A DNA stretch of 64,000 bases, from NCBI GenBank assembly GCA_033675265.1, contig JAUJYZ010000218.1, positions 62,001-126,000 of the forward strand, read 5' to 3'. The stretch is from Actinostola sp. cb2023 (taxonomy: Eukaryota > Cnidaria > Anthozoa > Actiniaria > Actinostolidae). Below are positions 35,328 through 45,881 of the stretch, one piece after another (the stretch's first letter is position 1; the number at the start of each line of letters is the position of its first letter). Both the position numbers and the translations under genes were made by a program. The notes below the pieces were generated by a model. It was not told where the DNA came from, ran no database searches, and saw only the letters and a list, made by a program, of their open reading frames with translations.

Positions 35328-36577
35328 ATTATTATTATTGATTATTATTATAATTATTATATTGAACATATCTTTGCATGTGACCAGCGGTCGGTTAATT
35401 TCACTCCTTTGATAAATCTCTGTAACGAAAAAGAGGAGAGAAATTTGAAAAAAGCCGGAGAAGTCCTAATCCGCAGTCCACAAGTCCTGTATTGATTTTC
35501 TCTTTTTCTAATATTTTCCAATGTCACGAAGGTCGGCGTCTAACTCAAGTCTGCTGTTTAAATTGTTATTTCACATGATTTCTTCTTGTACTCCAAGGCA
35601 AATACTATGAGTGTCTTTTCGGGGAGCGCTTGGACACTGACAGGAGATGAAAATGAACCGAAGAATCCCGCCAGGTAAAGCATTTCACGCCTCAGTGTGG
35701 CCTCGCTACAATCAACCGGCACACGATCACGGCATGTATACAATCGCGAATCTATGTACAACCACATCTGCATTTCTCAAATCGTATAAATCCGGCGGTT
35801 CAAACTTATATTACGAACTATTGATACCTGTATATGTAGATTAGAATTGTTTCATATTTCCGAAATGGAACCGTGTTTAATACTGAGCGAACCGGTTATT
35901 TTTAAATTTGGACCCGGCCTGAATGATTTTAATTAAAAATAGATAGCCTGAATGAATAACATTTTGCCTCGACAAACGCTAGTAGCAAGTGTAAGCATTC
36001 ATTTGAACTGAAGATATTTTGATTCCAGTTCATTCGGGACTTGCTATATTTTGTACGCCCGTAGTTACTAAAACCCGGAACCAGCCACAACGACCCACAA
36101 CGATCCACAACGACCCACAACGACCCACAACGATCCACAACGACCCACAACGACCCACCAGTGATACCAAATATTATTAAACGATACAAAAAAGACCAAA
36201 ATTCCCGGCACTCGCCGAATCGCCATTTGAACTCCAGTTACCGGTTTTACAAGTAGTTTCTTTGAGATGTGCTCATTCGGCGATAAAGTCGTACTTATTT
36301 CTTATACTGAATAAAAATACGAGATTCTGTTTAAAGAATTTCATAAAAATTATATCCACGATTTGTGCTGATCTGTACAGGACCCGAAATGATCCCTGGC
36401 TCCGAAATGATCCCTGGACCCGAAATGATCCCCAAAGTGTCTAGATTGGCTCCGAAATGATCCCGAACCCGAAATGATTCCCAGACTGGCTCTGAAATGA
36501 TCCCCAGTGAAATTCGGGAATGGTCCTAATCAGTCCGGCCGTTCTTTTCCTATTCTCTTTTTCTTTCTTCCTCAATA

Positions 36578-36586
36578 ATAATAATA

Positions 36587-36671
<85 letters not shown>

Positions 36672-36685
36672 TAAGAGATAGAAAA

Positions 36686-36721
<36 letters not shown>

Positions 36722-36995
36722 GATAACAATAATAATCACCATCATCATCATCATCATCATCATAACGATAACAATAAATCATCATCATCATCATCATAAT
36801 AATAATAATAATAACGATAATAATCATCATCATTAATATCATCATCATCATCATAATAATAATAATAATAATAACGATAACAATAATAATAATCATCTTA
36901 GTAATAATAATAATAATAATAACAATAATCATCAATATCATCATCATCATCATCATCATAGTAATAATAATAATAATAATAATAACTCACAATAG
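36578..36995 (+). repeat. (AAT)n/(ATC)n microsatellite at the inner end of the left arm
   Basis: Mixed AAT, ATC and AACGAT blocks. The mirror tract in the right arm is 41543-41848, so the microsatellite is part of the inverted repeat though blocks have diverged. A TTTC tract follows at 37030-37120. Confidence 0.9.
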
Positions 36996-38188
36996 ATTTT
37001 CAGTGAGGTATGTTAGGTATTACTTACATATTTTCTTTCTTCCTTTCTTTCTCTTTTTTCTTTCTTTCTTTCTCTCTTTCTTTCTTAGTTTCTTTCTTTT
37101 TTTCTTTCTCTCTTTCTCTAATTCCTTCCTTCTTTGCCACTACGCTGTTATGCCAGTTTCGTCTAGACTGGACATTTCAGTGTACGTGGCGGAAGACTGC
37201 GAAAATGTCAAGTCAAATGATGGTACGATGTTTTGCTTTTCTATCTTTTATACTGGTGTTTTTGTGTCATGTTTCGGAAGCGGGTTCAAATGATCGATTA
37301 AATCCAATTTCTCATGCATGGCCAGGCTCTAGGCTACTAATTTAGCCTACTTCAATGCTGTAGAGTACAGACAGCATTAAACCGTGCATCATAAATAGGG
37401 TATTTTTCTTGAGTCATGACTTGATAGCTTTGATCACTTTCTGCAGTCACGTGCAACAATACCGTCATTGTCTTACAGAAGGGCTTTTAGTCTTTCAGGT
37501 CAATATAAAATTAGATGGTCTTTATAGATGGATTTAATTTGTACTGACTGAAAGTATTAATTAGCGGGTCTCAAATAAACTATATGCCCGGCAGTCTTGA
37601 AATTACGCAAATAATTCGAGACAACGACTGACTTCATGAAATCAAACATGCCACGAACATGTCGATTTCATAGAGAACTCAAGCTCGAGAAAATCATCCA
37701 CGACAAAACCACCAGTGTTTCTAAAATCGCTTGACATTTGTAAACAAAGATAGAATACTCTCATTCGGGTTACATTGAGTGTTTCAGTAGTGCGAAATTT
37801 TCAAACTGCCGGGCATTTAGTCAATTTAAGACCGCGACCGGCTGCTGGGCATATAGCCACAGCGTATTAATTAATAGAGTACACGGACACCAAAACCGTG
37901 CAACGTTTTTGCAGCTGAAATAGCTGATAATAGCACTAATTAAACAATAGAAATAGAAAAGTACAGTACAGTACTATTTAGTTTTGTTAATTCTAGACAC
38001 TGTCCTAATTTTAATATCTAATTAGGGACCTGTCATTATTTATCGTCTGGGGAGGTCGTGTGATTTTCATTGTAGGGGGTACCGTACCGTACTGTACCCC
38101 TCTAGGAGCTCGCGATTTCGCCGCTCGTCATATTGTGCCGGCCCCTCAATACATTTCCCCTTGCTACGGGCCTATTGTCTTCCCTTAA

Positions 38189-41100
38189 AGTGCCTATGCA
38201 GCGAAAATTAGTGTCGATTTTTTATTATATGTACTAAAAATATAGCTTATGGGTGTTCCTTTGGAATAAAAATTATTTGTCAATTCGCAAAAAAACGTAT
38301 ATCTTTTAGCGCTCAAAGTTCGAAATTTTACGATAAAATTTAAGACAGGAGCCTGGTGTCTAGTGATGTCATCAGTTGTGTATGATTGCTCGAGTGAACC
38401 GAAGTGTACTTGTTTTGACCGGGGTTTTGACGTTAATATCTCTTGTTTTATAACCTTTTTGTTTAAAAAAAAAGCAACAGTGTCTGAAAGTGATTAACAG
38501 ATTCATCAGAGGAAGATAGAGAGTCTGGATTTTCCGAAGAAAATCAGGTAGAAAGCGGTTTTCTACCATAAGTTATAAGCTTATAGATGACCCACTCGCA
38601 GACGATCGACGAGTAGTGGAGTGATGAAAAGTGAGGATGAAGATGGCCAGTCGCCTTTGAAAAGGAGATACAATGGAACAGATCCTAGTTCAGATATGGT
38701 AAGTATAATATTTATCGTTATCCGTGCTTTTTACTTTATATAGAGCATGCATAGTGGAGTAAGATTTGCTGTTTAGAAGTTAAGTTTCGTAGTCCTTCGT
38801 GAATCTGAATAAATGCCAGCACTTGACAAAGTCTAATAATATATTCAAAACCAGTATAAATGGCTATATAATATCTAACATAACATCTAGTATAACATTT
38901 ATATAACCTCTAAAATATAATAAATATGGCATCTGATACAATTTATGTATCACAAAACACCCAGACTTTGCAGCCATGACAATTAACACCACTGTATATA
39001 GTACTCAAGCACATTACCCCGAATTTCCCCCACTCTTGTGACAAACAAGGGAGACATTAATATCGCCATACACATGGTACACCAGGTCGATCAGAAAATC
39101 AGTAAGTATATTTTATTGTTCTCCCATAGACTACTCGCCACAGTGGAACATTCAACTGATATAATTATTACATTGATTACAGACTACTATTATTACAGAC
39201 TACTATATTATATATTGTATAGTATAGTATATATTTTATTGGGGTGTAACTTTGATATGGGGATTAGGTTCCTCTTTGTTGTAACCCTTTTGAAAAATAT
39301 TACGTATTGTATTATTTATTCAATAAAGTTGTTATATATATTATATATACTCAGAGCAACTGCAAAGAGGTGGCTAATCAGGTGGATATGTGGCCATTTG
39401 TGATAGGACAATGCAAGACCAGCTAGCTTGTCCAGCCTGTATATTAGGACAAAAATAACACACCCACCACAGAAAGAGATAACTAGGGATATATATTATT
39501 TTTATTTCTGAAGCTAATTATTTTGCAACGATTGGCAAGATGATTTAGAATGGCCCTTCATTGACTTCTGACAGACTTCTGACAGGTTTTACAGCAAGGT
39601 GCCTTTTTCTTTGCAACAGGAGGAGTTTCCTTCTCTTATCTTGCATATGAACTGAAATGATAATTAAATTGTTAACATGGTACATGTATCATTTAGAGTA
39701 TTTTTGTAACATGTCATTGAATAACAATGTTATGTACACATATGACATCAGAATTTTGTAAACTATGCTAGTTATAATTGTGTAATTATAGCCCAAACAT
39801 ATTGACATGTATTCACCTTATTTTAATAAAAAAACATTAAAAAATGTACATAATTCAATTTTAAATGTTGTAATAACCTATTTCAATCAATCAATAATTT
39901 ATTAAACACAATACGTCAAAGAGAAGGAGCTTGTTACTTATTATTATTAAAGGTATTTTGGTTCTTAATAAATGTAGTATTATCAATTATTACTTTATAA
40001 TGTTTTGATAAAATGGGTGGGATTCATATATTTTAAAATAGTGATTATTACTAACTAGAGTGATTGCAATAAACCTGTGAAATAGTAAAGTAGACTAATT
40101 AATAGACACTAGTAGACTTTATTTCCATTGTTTTCTTTTATGACTATTTGACTATTACACACTAATATCGAATTTTTATTTCACAGGTTTATTACAATCA
40201 CTAATTATAAATATAATAATAATAATAAATAACATTCTTAATTTTTGCTAATTAAAGTTAGCACTGTTTCACGGTTTTAGTGTTTGCTCTCTACTGTGTA
40301 GTATTAGCATGTTATATTAGTGGTATATTAATTCATGGTTCTACTATTGTCTCAACTCTATCACTGTTAGTTAATAACTTAGTTCAACAATATATCATAA
40401 ATATCATTAACACATGAAGGCCAGTCTTCTGCATGTTGAAGTTACAGAACACGAATTATTCTTGTATATGTGCATGGTTCATATCAATATTTTAATATTG
40501 ATTGAAAATTCACTGGATACCTTGGATTGTCGTGGTGTTCGCAGTCTATGTCATCGATAAAGTATAGTACTAATAGCTTACAAAAGTCAGTGAGTAGGGA
40601 CTGCAGTGCGCAGTAAAGGTCCGTTCCAGCTAGAACAACATTGATGGATTGATAATAAATAAACATGTGAAAACTTGTTAATTCGTTTATAATACTTACA
40701 TTACTTCACCTCTTTAAGTTGGCGTACTTTTCTTCTCAAATAGCTGTTGTTATTTTGGAGTCTTCGCATGATTTTAGTTTACTTTACACAATGCTTACAT
40801 GCAATCATTCGACTGGTGTGATGAGTAAGTTATTCACCTTTCTCTTGTCACGACGAGAGAAGTCAGGTCGAAATCGTCAGGTCAGTAGCCGATAACTGCA
40901 GTGTCGATTGTTGGAATAGAAACCTTATATAAACGCCTACTCAACGAGACATCCAACGATTCAGCTGACTATCGATTCCAAGTAGACCCAAGCGGCGGAT
41001 AAAACACTGTTGGCTGAAGACCGAAGTGTACCAAACACAACACCGAAGTTCTTGAAGGCCTTGAAGGATGGCCGATGTTTTTGAATAAATGTTGTCTATT

Positions 41101-41461
41101 TTCGGCGTACAATTTCATCCGAAGGGAACGTATATGCATGGATATACCTGGTACTAAACTATTGTTAGTACAGTTAACATTTGCCGGGCCTCCAGCAACA
41201 CAAAACTCTCCATTTCGATCTGGAACTCCACTGGTCGCCATATTGTTCAGTACTCGCTACACAACTGATGACGTCACGAGGCATGTTTTGGCCGAGCGGA
41301 AATGTCCGACGATTTTAGCTCTACCAGGTGTTATTCAAGTGACGAAAAAGTATACTTCCCGTGACTCAAAATTGCTGAAATTTTCACAATCAATAACAAA
41401 ACTCAAAAGCTTTCAAGTAGTGAGTTTATTTTGTATCCGAAAATTTGGCTGCATAGGCACT
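38189..41461. mobile_element. 3.3-kb TTAA-target DNA transposon (Kolobok- or piggyBac-like) with THAP ORF
   Basis: TTAA at 38185-38188 and 41462-41465. Inverted ends AGTGCCTATGCAGC, perfect for 14 bp, and a subterminal inverted match GATGTCATCAGTTGTGTA near 38366 and its complement near 41258. A THAP ORF starts near the right end, and a possible plus-strand exon at 38622-38699 (MKSEDEDGQSPLKRRYNGTD) ends in GTAAGT. THAP plus TTAA fits Kolobok best. A catalytic domain was not recognised. Confidence 0.8.
40969..41241 (-). CDS. THAP-type zinc-finger ORF of a TTAA-target DNA transposon
   Basis: ATG at 41241 encodes 90 residues. C14 (FCVAGGPANVNC), C24, C69 and H72 (SVLCLVHF) form a C2CH set with SRTSVLCLVHF at the end, matching the THAP-like DNA-binding domain of many invertebrate DNA transposases. 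The usual FP and W core residues are degraded (MHIRSLRM), so it may be a decayed copy. It lies 220 bp inside the right end of the element 38189-41461 and reads inward, the position expected for the first exon of a Kolobok or P-type transposase. No catalytic domain was recognised downstream. Confidence 0.55.
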   Translation of the reverse strand: MATSGVPDRNGEFCVAGGPANVNCTNNSLVPGISMHIRSLRMKLYAENRQHLFKNIGHPSRPSRTSVLCLVHFGLQPTVFYPPLGSTWNR

Positions 41462-41689
41462 TTAATGATTTAAAAATCCTTTTCGACGCAATTCAAAGTA
41501 TTTTGGTATCATTAGAGCATTTCCAAATTTCACTACACCGTTATTTTATTATTATTATTATTGTTATCGTTATTATTATTATTATGATGATGATGATGAT
41601 TATTATTGCTATCGTTATTATTATTGATTATGATGATGATGATTATTGTTATCGTTATTATTATTATGATGATGATGATGATTGTTATC

Positions 41690-41728
<39 letters not shown>

Positions 41729-42048
41729 TTTATTTATTATTGTTATTGTTATTGTTTATTATTATTATGATTATGATTATGATTATGATTATGATTATGA
41801 TTATGATTATTATTATGATTATGATTATGATTATGATTATTATTGAGGAAGAAAGAAAAAGAGAATAGGAAAGGAATGGCCGGACTGATTAGGACCATTC
41901 CCGAATTTCACTGGGGATCATTTCAGAGCCAGTCTGGGGATCATTTCGGGTCCGGGATCATTTCGGAGCCAATCTAGACACTTTGGGGATCATTTCGGGT
42001 CCAGGGATCATTTCGGAGCCAGGGATCATTTCGGGTCCTGTACAGATC

Positions 42049-42544
42049 TCGGGTTCTGTGTCGGTTCTGTGGCTAAAATGAAAACAATTCAGGTGTTCCG
42101 CTACTGACATTTTGACATGTGAATGTGAGACATTTTACTGCATGAGACGACTTCGTTTATCTCTCGTGCAGTGGGAATACATGTAGTTCAGTCCGTAGTC
42201 ATGGATGATCAAGGTAAGAAAACATTACGTTTTTAATGCTAATAGAGTTATTTTACTTAACCCGTGAAACAAAAATTACTTGATAAAGTGTAATAGTCCA
42301 ATCAGACACACACAAAATGAAATTATTTTCGGTACCAATGATTTTAGTGATGATATAATAATGTATTTATTCTCAAGCAACAACAGGTTTACCTTGATCA
42401 TGCATCCATGACTACGGACTGAACTATTCCCACATAAGGGATAAACGAAGTCGTCTCATGCAGTTCACATTCACATGTCAAAATGTCAGTAGCGGAACAC
42501 CTGAATTGTTTTCATTTTAGCCACAGAACCGACACAGAACCCGA
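42049..42544. mobile_element. 496-bp MITE inserted in the right arm only, GATC duplication
   Basis: GATC at 42045-42048 and 42545-42548. Ends TCGGGTTCTGTGTCGGTTCT and complement; arms about 160 bp (ACGACTTCGTTTATC, CATGACTACGGACTGAAC). The left arm of the host element keeps the empty site CTGATCTGTACAGG at 36369. Confidence 0.9.
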
Positions 42545-43502
42545 GATCAGCACAAATCGTGGATATAATTTTTATGAAATTCTTTAAACAGAATCTCGTA
42601 TTTTTATTCAGTATAAGAAATAAGTACGGCTTTATCGCCGAATGAGCACATCTCAAAGAAACTACTTGTAAAACCGGTAACTGGAGTTCAAATGGCGATT
42701 CGGCGAGTGCCGGGAATTTTGGTCTTGTTTACTTTTGAGATTTTGTATCGTTTAATAATATTTGGTATCACTGGTGGGTCGTTGTGGATCGTTGTGGGTC
42801 GTTGTGGGTCGTTGTGGATCGTTGTGGGTCGTTGTGGGTCGTTGTGGCTGGTTCCGGGTTTTAGTAACTACGTTTGTACGCCTCACTCCTTCAATTAGGC
42901 CAAGGCTGGGGCAAACGTCGAACTAAAAATGCCTATTATTTGGAAAAGGAGTTTGTGCGTTGTGGCAAAGTCACTCCAGAGTCGAAATTTCTGTCTTGGC
43001 TTGAACCTATTTCAAAATTCAGTAGGATCGACTGAAGAAGCAGAAGTTAAGTTCATGGTTTAATAGTTAGACGTTTGACATCTAGGCCTTAACTTTAATA
43101 CATAATTCTTTGTCTTTCGAGGTGAAACATTCTATTAAGTACTGCATGTTTTTTTATAATTCTATTTCGAAACATGGTTTTTACACAGTTCAGTTGTTAT
43201 CCAGAACAATATGTATCATAACTAAACTATGTATGGATAATATTAGCTTTGTCTTCCGAGTAAAAAGACCCGTGTCAATTGCAGGGCGTCTAGAGCATTC
43301 ACTTGAACCTTATATCCGGCTGAAATCGTGTGTAGAAAACGCAACATTTAGTACGAATATGAATTCGCAATCTATTTTTAAATTTCTTGGTTTTCTCATA
43401 TTTACACCTGTGTCGTCTGTCCAACTGTCCCGGTCATATTACATATATATCAAGGATGTTGAAGCAAGCGTCCCGTGGATCGTGTCTAAAGTACCCTACA
43501 AG

Positions 43503-43628
43503 TGACCACGAGTGACCACGAGTGACCACGAGTGATCGACCACGGATGACCACGAGTGACCACGGATGACCACGAGTGACCACGGATGACCACGAGTGAC
43601 CACGAGTGACCACGAATGACCACGGATA
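43503..43628 (+). repeat. Short minisatellite (GAGTGACCAC)n
   Basis: About 12 copies of GAGTGACCAC or GGATGACCAC, immediately left of the next foldback. Similar in style to the subterminal CGACCCACAA repeats of the 6.8-kb element. The stretch 42898-43038 before it holds a short unsupported frame. Confidence 0.85.
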
Positions 43629-43635
43629 CCAAACT

Positions 43636-44917
43636 GAAAAAATTAAGAAGCAAAAAATAAAACCGATAGTAGAAAGAGATCGAAAAGGAAAAAACGACTG
43701 TTGGCGAGTGGTACGTTTATTACTTTTACAACTCAACTGTTAATGTTTTTGAATCTTCAAATACGTAACAATTAATTTATATAGTATGTATAGAATAATA
43801 AGAACTTCCTAGCGTGTCATGAAAGTTTTGCAACGGGTTTTAATTCTTTGGATTGACAAGTTTTTGCCGCAGTTTAATTATGCGAGAACTAACATTATTT
43901 TACAATTGTGTACTTACTGGCGTAACAGTTCGTGAAAAACTATTGTAATGCTTTTATAAACATCAAGCCGGCCAGTTAATTAAGCGTGATTCTTGTTTAT
44001 TGTCTCCTACGGGACCGAATTCGACGGATTTCCGTAACAGAATGAATGAATGAATGAACGAACACATTCATGAACGAACAAACCGAAGCGAATAAATGAG
44101 CGGATGATCGAATAAACGCGGATAATATAAATGAATGAATAGATGGATGGATGGATGGATGGATGGATGGATGGATGGATGGATGGATGGATGGATGGAT
44201 GGATGGATGGATGGATGGGATGGATGGATGGATGGATGGATGGATGGATGGATGGATGGATGGATGGATGGATGGATGGATGGATGGATGGATGGATGGA
44301 TGGATGGATGGATGGATGGATGGATGGATGGATGGATGGATGGATGGATGGATGGATGGATGGATGGATGGATGGATGGATGGATGGATGGATGGATGGA
44401 TGGATGGATGGATGGATGGATGGATGGATGGATGGATGGATGGATGGATGGATGGATGGATGGATGGATGGATGGATGGATGGATGGATGGATGGATGGA
44501 TGGATGGATGGATGAATGAATGGATGAATGGATGGATGGATGGATGAATGAATGGATGAATTGATGAAGGGGCCAATCACTAATTATAGTGACGATTAGG
44601 ACTTCGTTCAGGAAATCTTTAGCAGCCAATCACTGTTACGCCAGTAAGTACACAATTGTAAAATAATGTTAGTTCTCGCATACTGAACTGCGGCAAAAAC
44701 TTGTCAATCCAAAGAATTAAAACCCGTTGCAAAACTTTCATGACACGCTAGGAAGTTCTTATTATTCTATACATACTATATAAATTAATTGTTACGTATT
44801 TGAAGATTCAAAAACAGTTGAGTTGATAAAGTAATAAACGTACCACTCGCCAACAGTCATTTTTTCCTTTTCGATCTCTTTCTACTATCGGTTTTATTTT
44901 TTGCTTCTTAATTTTTG
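43636..44917. mobile_element. Foldback with about 290-bp arms enclosing a (GGAT)n array
   Basis: Left arm 43636-43927 (AAAATTAAGAAGCAAAAAAT .. TTACTGGCGTAACAG) pairs with the right arm 44634-44917. The arms look more than 95 percent identical. The loop includes the GGAT microsatellite 44135-44560. Confidence 0.88.
44135..44560 (+). repeat. (GGAT)n microsatellite, about 100 copies
   Basis: Almost pure tetranucleotide array with one one-base interruption near 44219 and GAAT variants at both ends. Reading frames through it are artefacts. Confidence 0.97.
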
Positions 44918-45532
44918 AAATTTGAAATTTCCGCCATTTTGGGCTATTTTTAGTAACAAAATGGCGGATTTTCAAATTTCAAAAATTCATATCTTTGGAT
45001 TGAATAATGATATCCGAGATATTATTTCAGCTATTTCTCTAATTTTACATGTTCTTTCAAATGCAATGATTAATTTACTGTAGTTTTGAATTTCAAATTT
45101 TGTTGGCATGTTCATGACGTCATTTTCCCGCCAAAAATCATAAAAATCAAAAAAGAAAAAAGAACAAGTTTGTTGACTTGACATGTGCTGTCACGTTGCC
45201 AAGTTTTATTTTGATTGGATTAAAACTGTAGAAGTTATACAAACGTTGGCGTTTTCACGTACTTTTGTGCCCACCGTTAAGCTAGCTCGATTTTCAGACG
45301 GTCCGTGGTCCTACGGTCCGTGGTCCTTCACGGAGGACCAGACGCTCCGCGGGCCCTGCGAGGAAAAGCACAGGTAGCCCAAGCTGGAGACGTGTTCATC
45401 GGCTTTTTGACCTAACAATTCTATTATCGATCAGAATGATTTTTTTTCTGCAAAGAAGTGATTAGCGAGTGTAGGTAAAGGCTTGTTTCCATAACCGAAA
45501 CCGCCCTTGGCCGACCAAACAATAGAACGAAT

Positions 45533-45825
45533 CACAGGCAGCCCAAGCAATACATTTGTGGAGTGTGCGAACGTGATTTACAGTGAATGTATGGGGCGAA
45601 AAATACGTATTTTTTGTTTTAATAAATTTGAACATACCTTGGTCCTGTGTTGTTGTTGATGCTATTTAAAAAACCAGCCAGAATGACGTTAAATAGCATC
45701 AACAACAATACAGGACCAAGGTATGTTCAAATTTATTAAAACAAAAAATACGTATTTTTCGCCCCATACATTCACTGTAAATCACGTTCGCACACTCCAC
45801 AAATGTATTGCTTGGGCTGCCTGTG
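45533..45825. mobile_element. CACAGG-family palindromic MITE
   Basis: CACAGGCAGCCCAAGCAATA and complement, with about 125-bp arms (TTGTTTTAATAAATTTGAAC) around a short centre GCCAGAATGACG. It ends 57 bp before the first UNC93A-like exon, so it may sit in the promoter or in a 5' intron. Confidence 0.85.
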
Positions 45826-45881
45826 GTCAGACCAGTGTAGTATGACCTCGTTGATTGGTTGATTAATTGATTGATTGACAG

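Larger units (their letters stand above)
36060..42872. mobile_element. 6.8-kb long-TIR foldback element with 10-bp target duplication (Mutator-like in style)
   Basis: TTTGTACGCC at 36050-36059 is repeated at 42873-42882. The element starts CGTAGTTACTAAAACCCGG and ends with the complement. Left arm about 36060-36990, right arm about 41540-42872. Each arm has, from outside in, a CGACCCACAA subterminal tandem repeat, a unique stretch (TTGAACTCCAGTTACCGG), a repeat of CCCGAAATGATCC alternating with GGCTCCGAAATGATCC, and a triplet microsatellite. 9-10-bp duplications plus long TIRs are typical of Mutator-like and foldback elements. No MULE transposase is seen; the centre is occupied by the TTAA element at 38189. 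Confidence 0.85.

Noticed and set aside
38622..38699. Plus-strand first exon MKSEDEDGQSPLKRRYNGTD ending at GTAAGT
   Set aside because: Plausible start and donor, but no downstream exon was found; mentioned only as part of the TTAA element.
42898..43038. Possible exon (GKRRTKNAYYLEKEFVRCGK) after an acceptor-like TTAG beside the foldback end
   Set aside because: Protein-like, but with no partner exon or recognisable family; left out of the gene list.
43997..44629. 210-residue frame of Ile-His-Pro-Ser repeats
   Set aside because: The GGAT microsatellite is open in several frames on both strands; there is no composition or flank typical of a gene.
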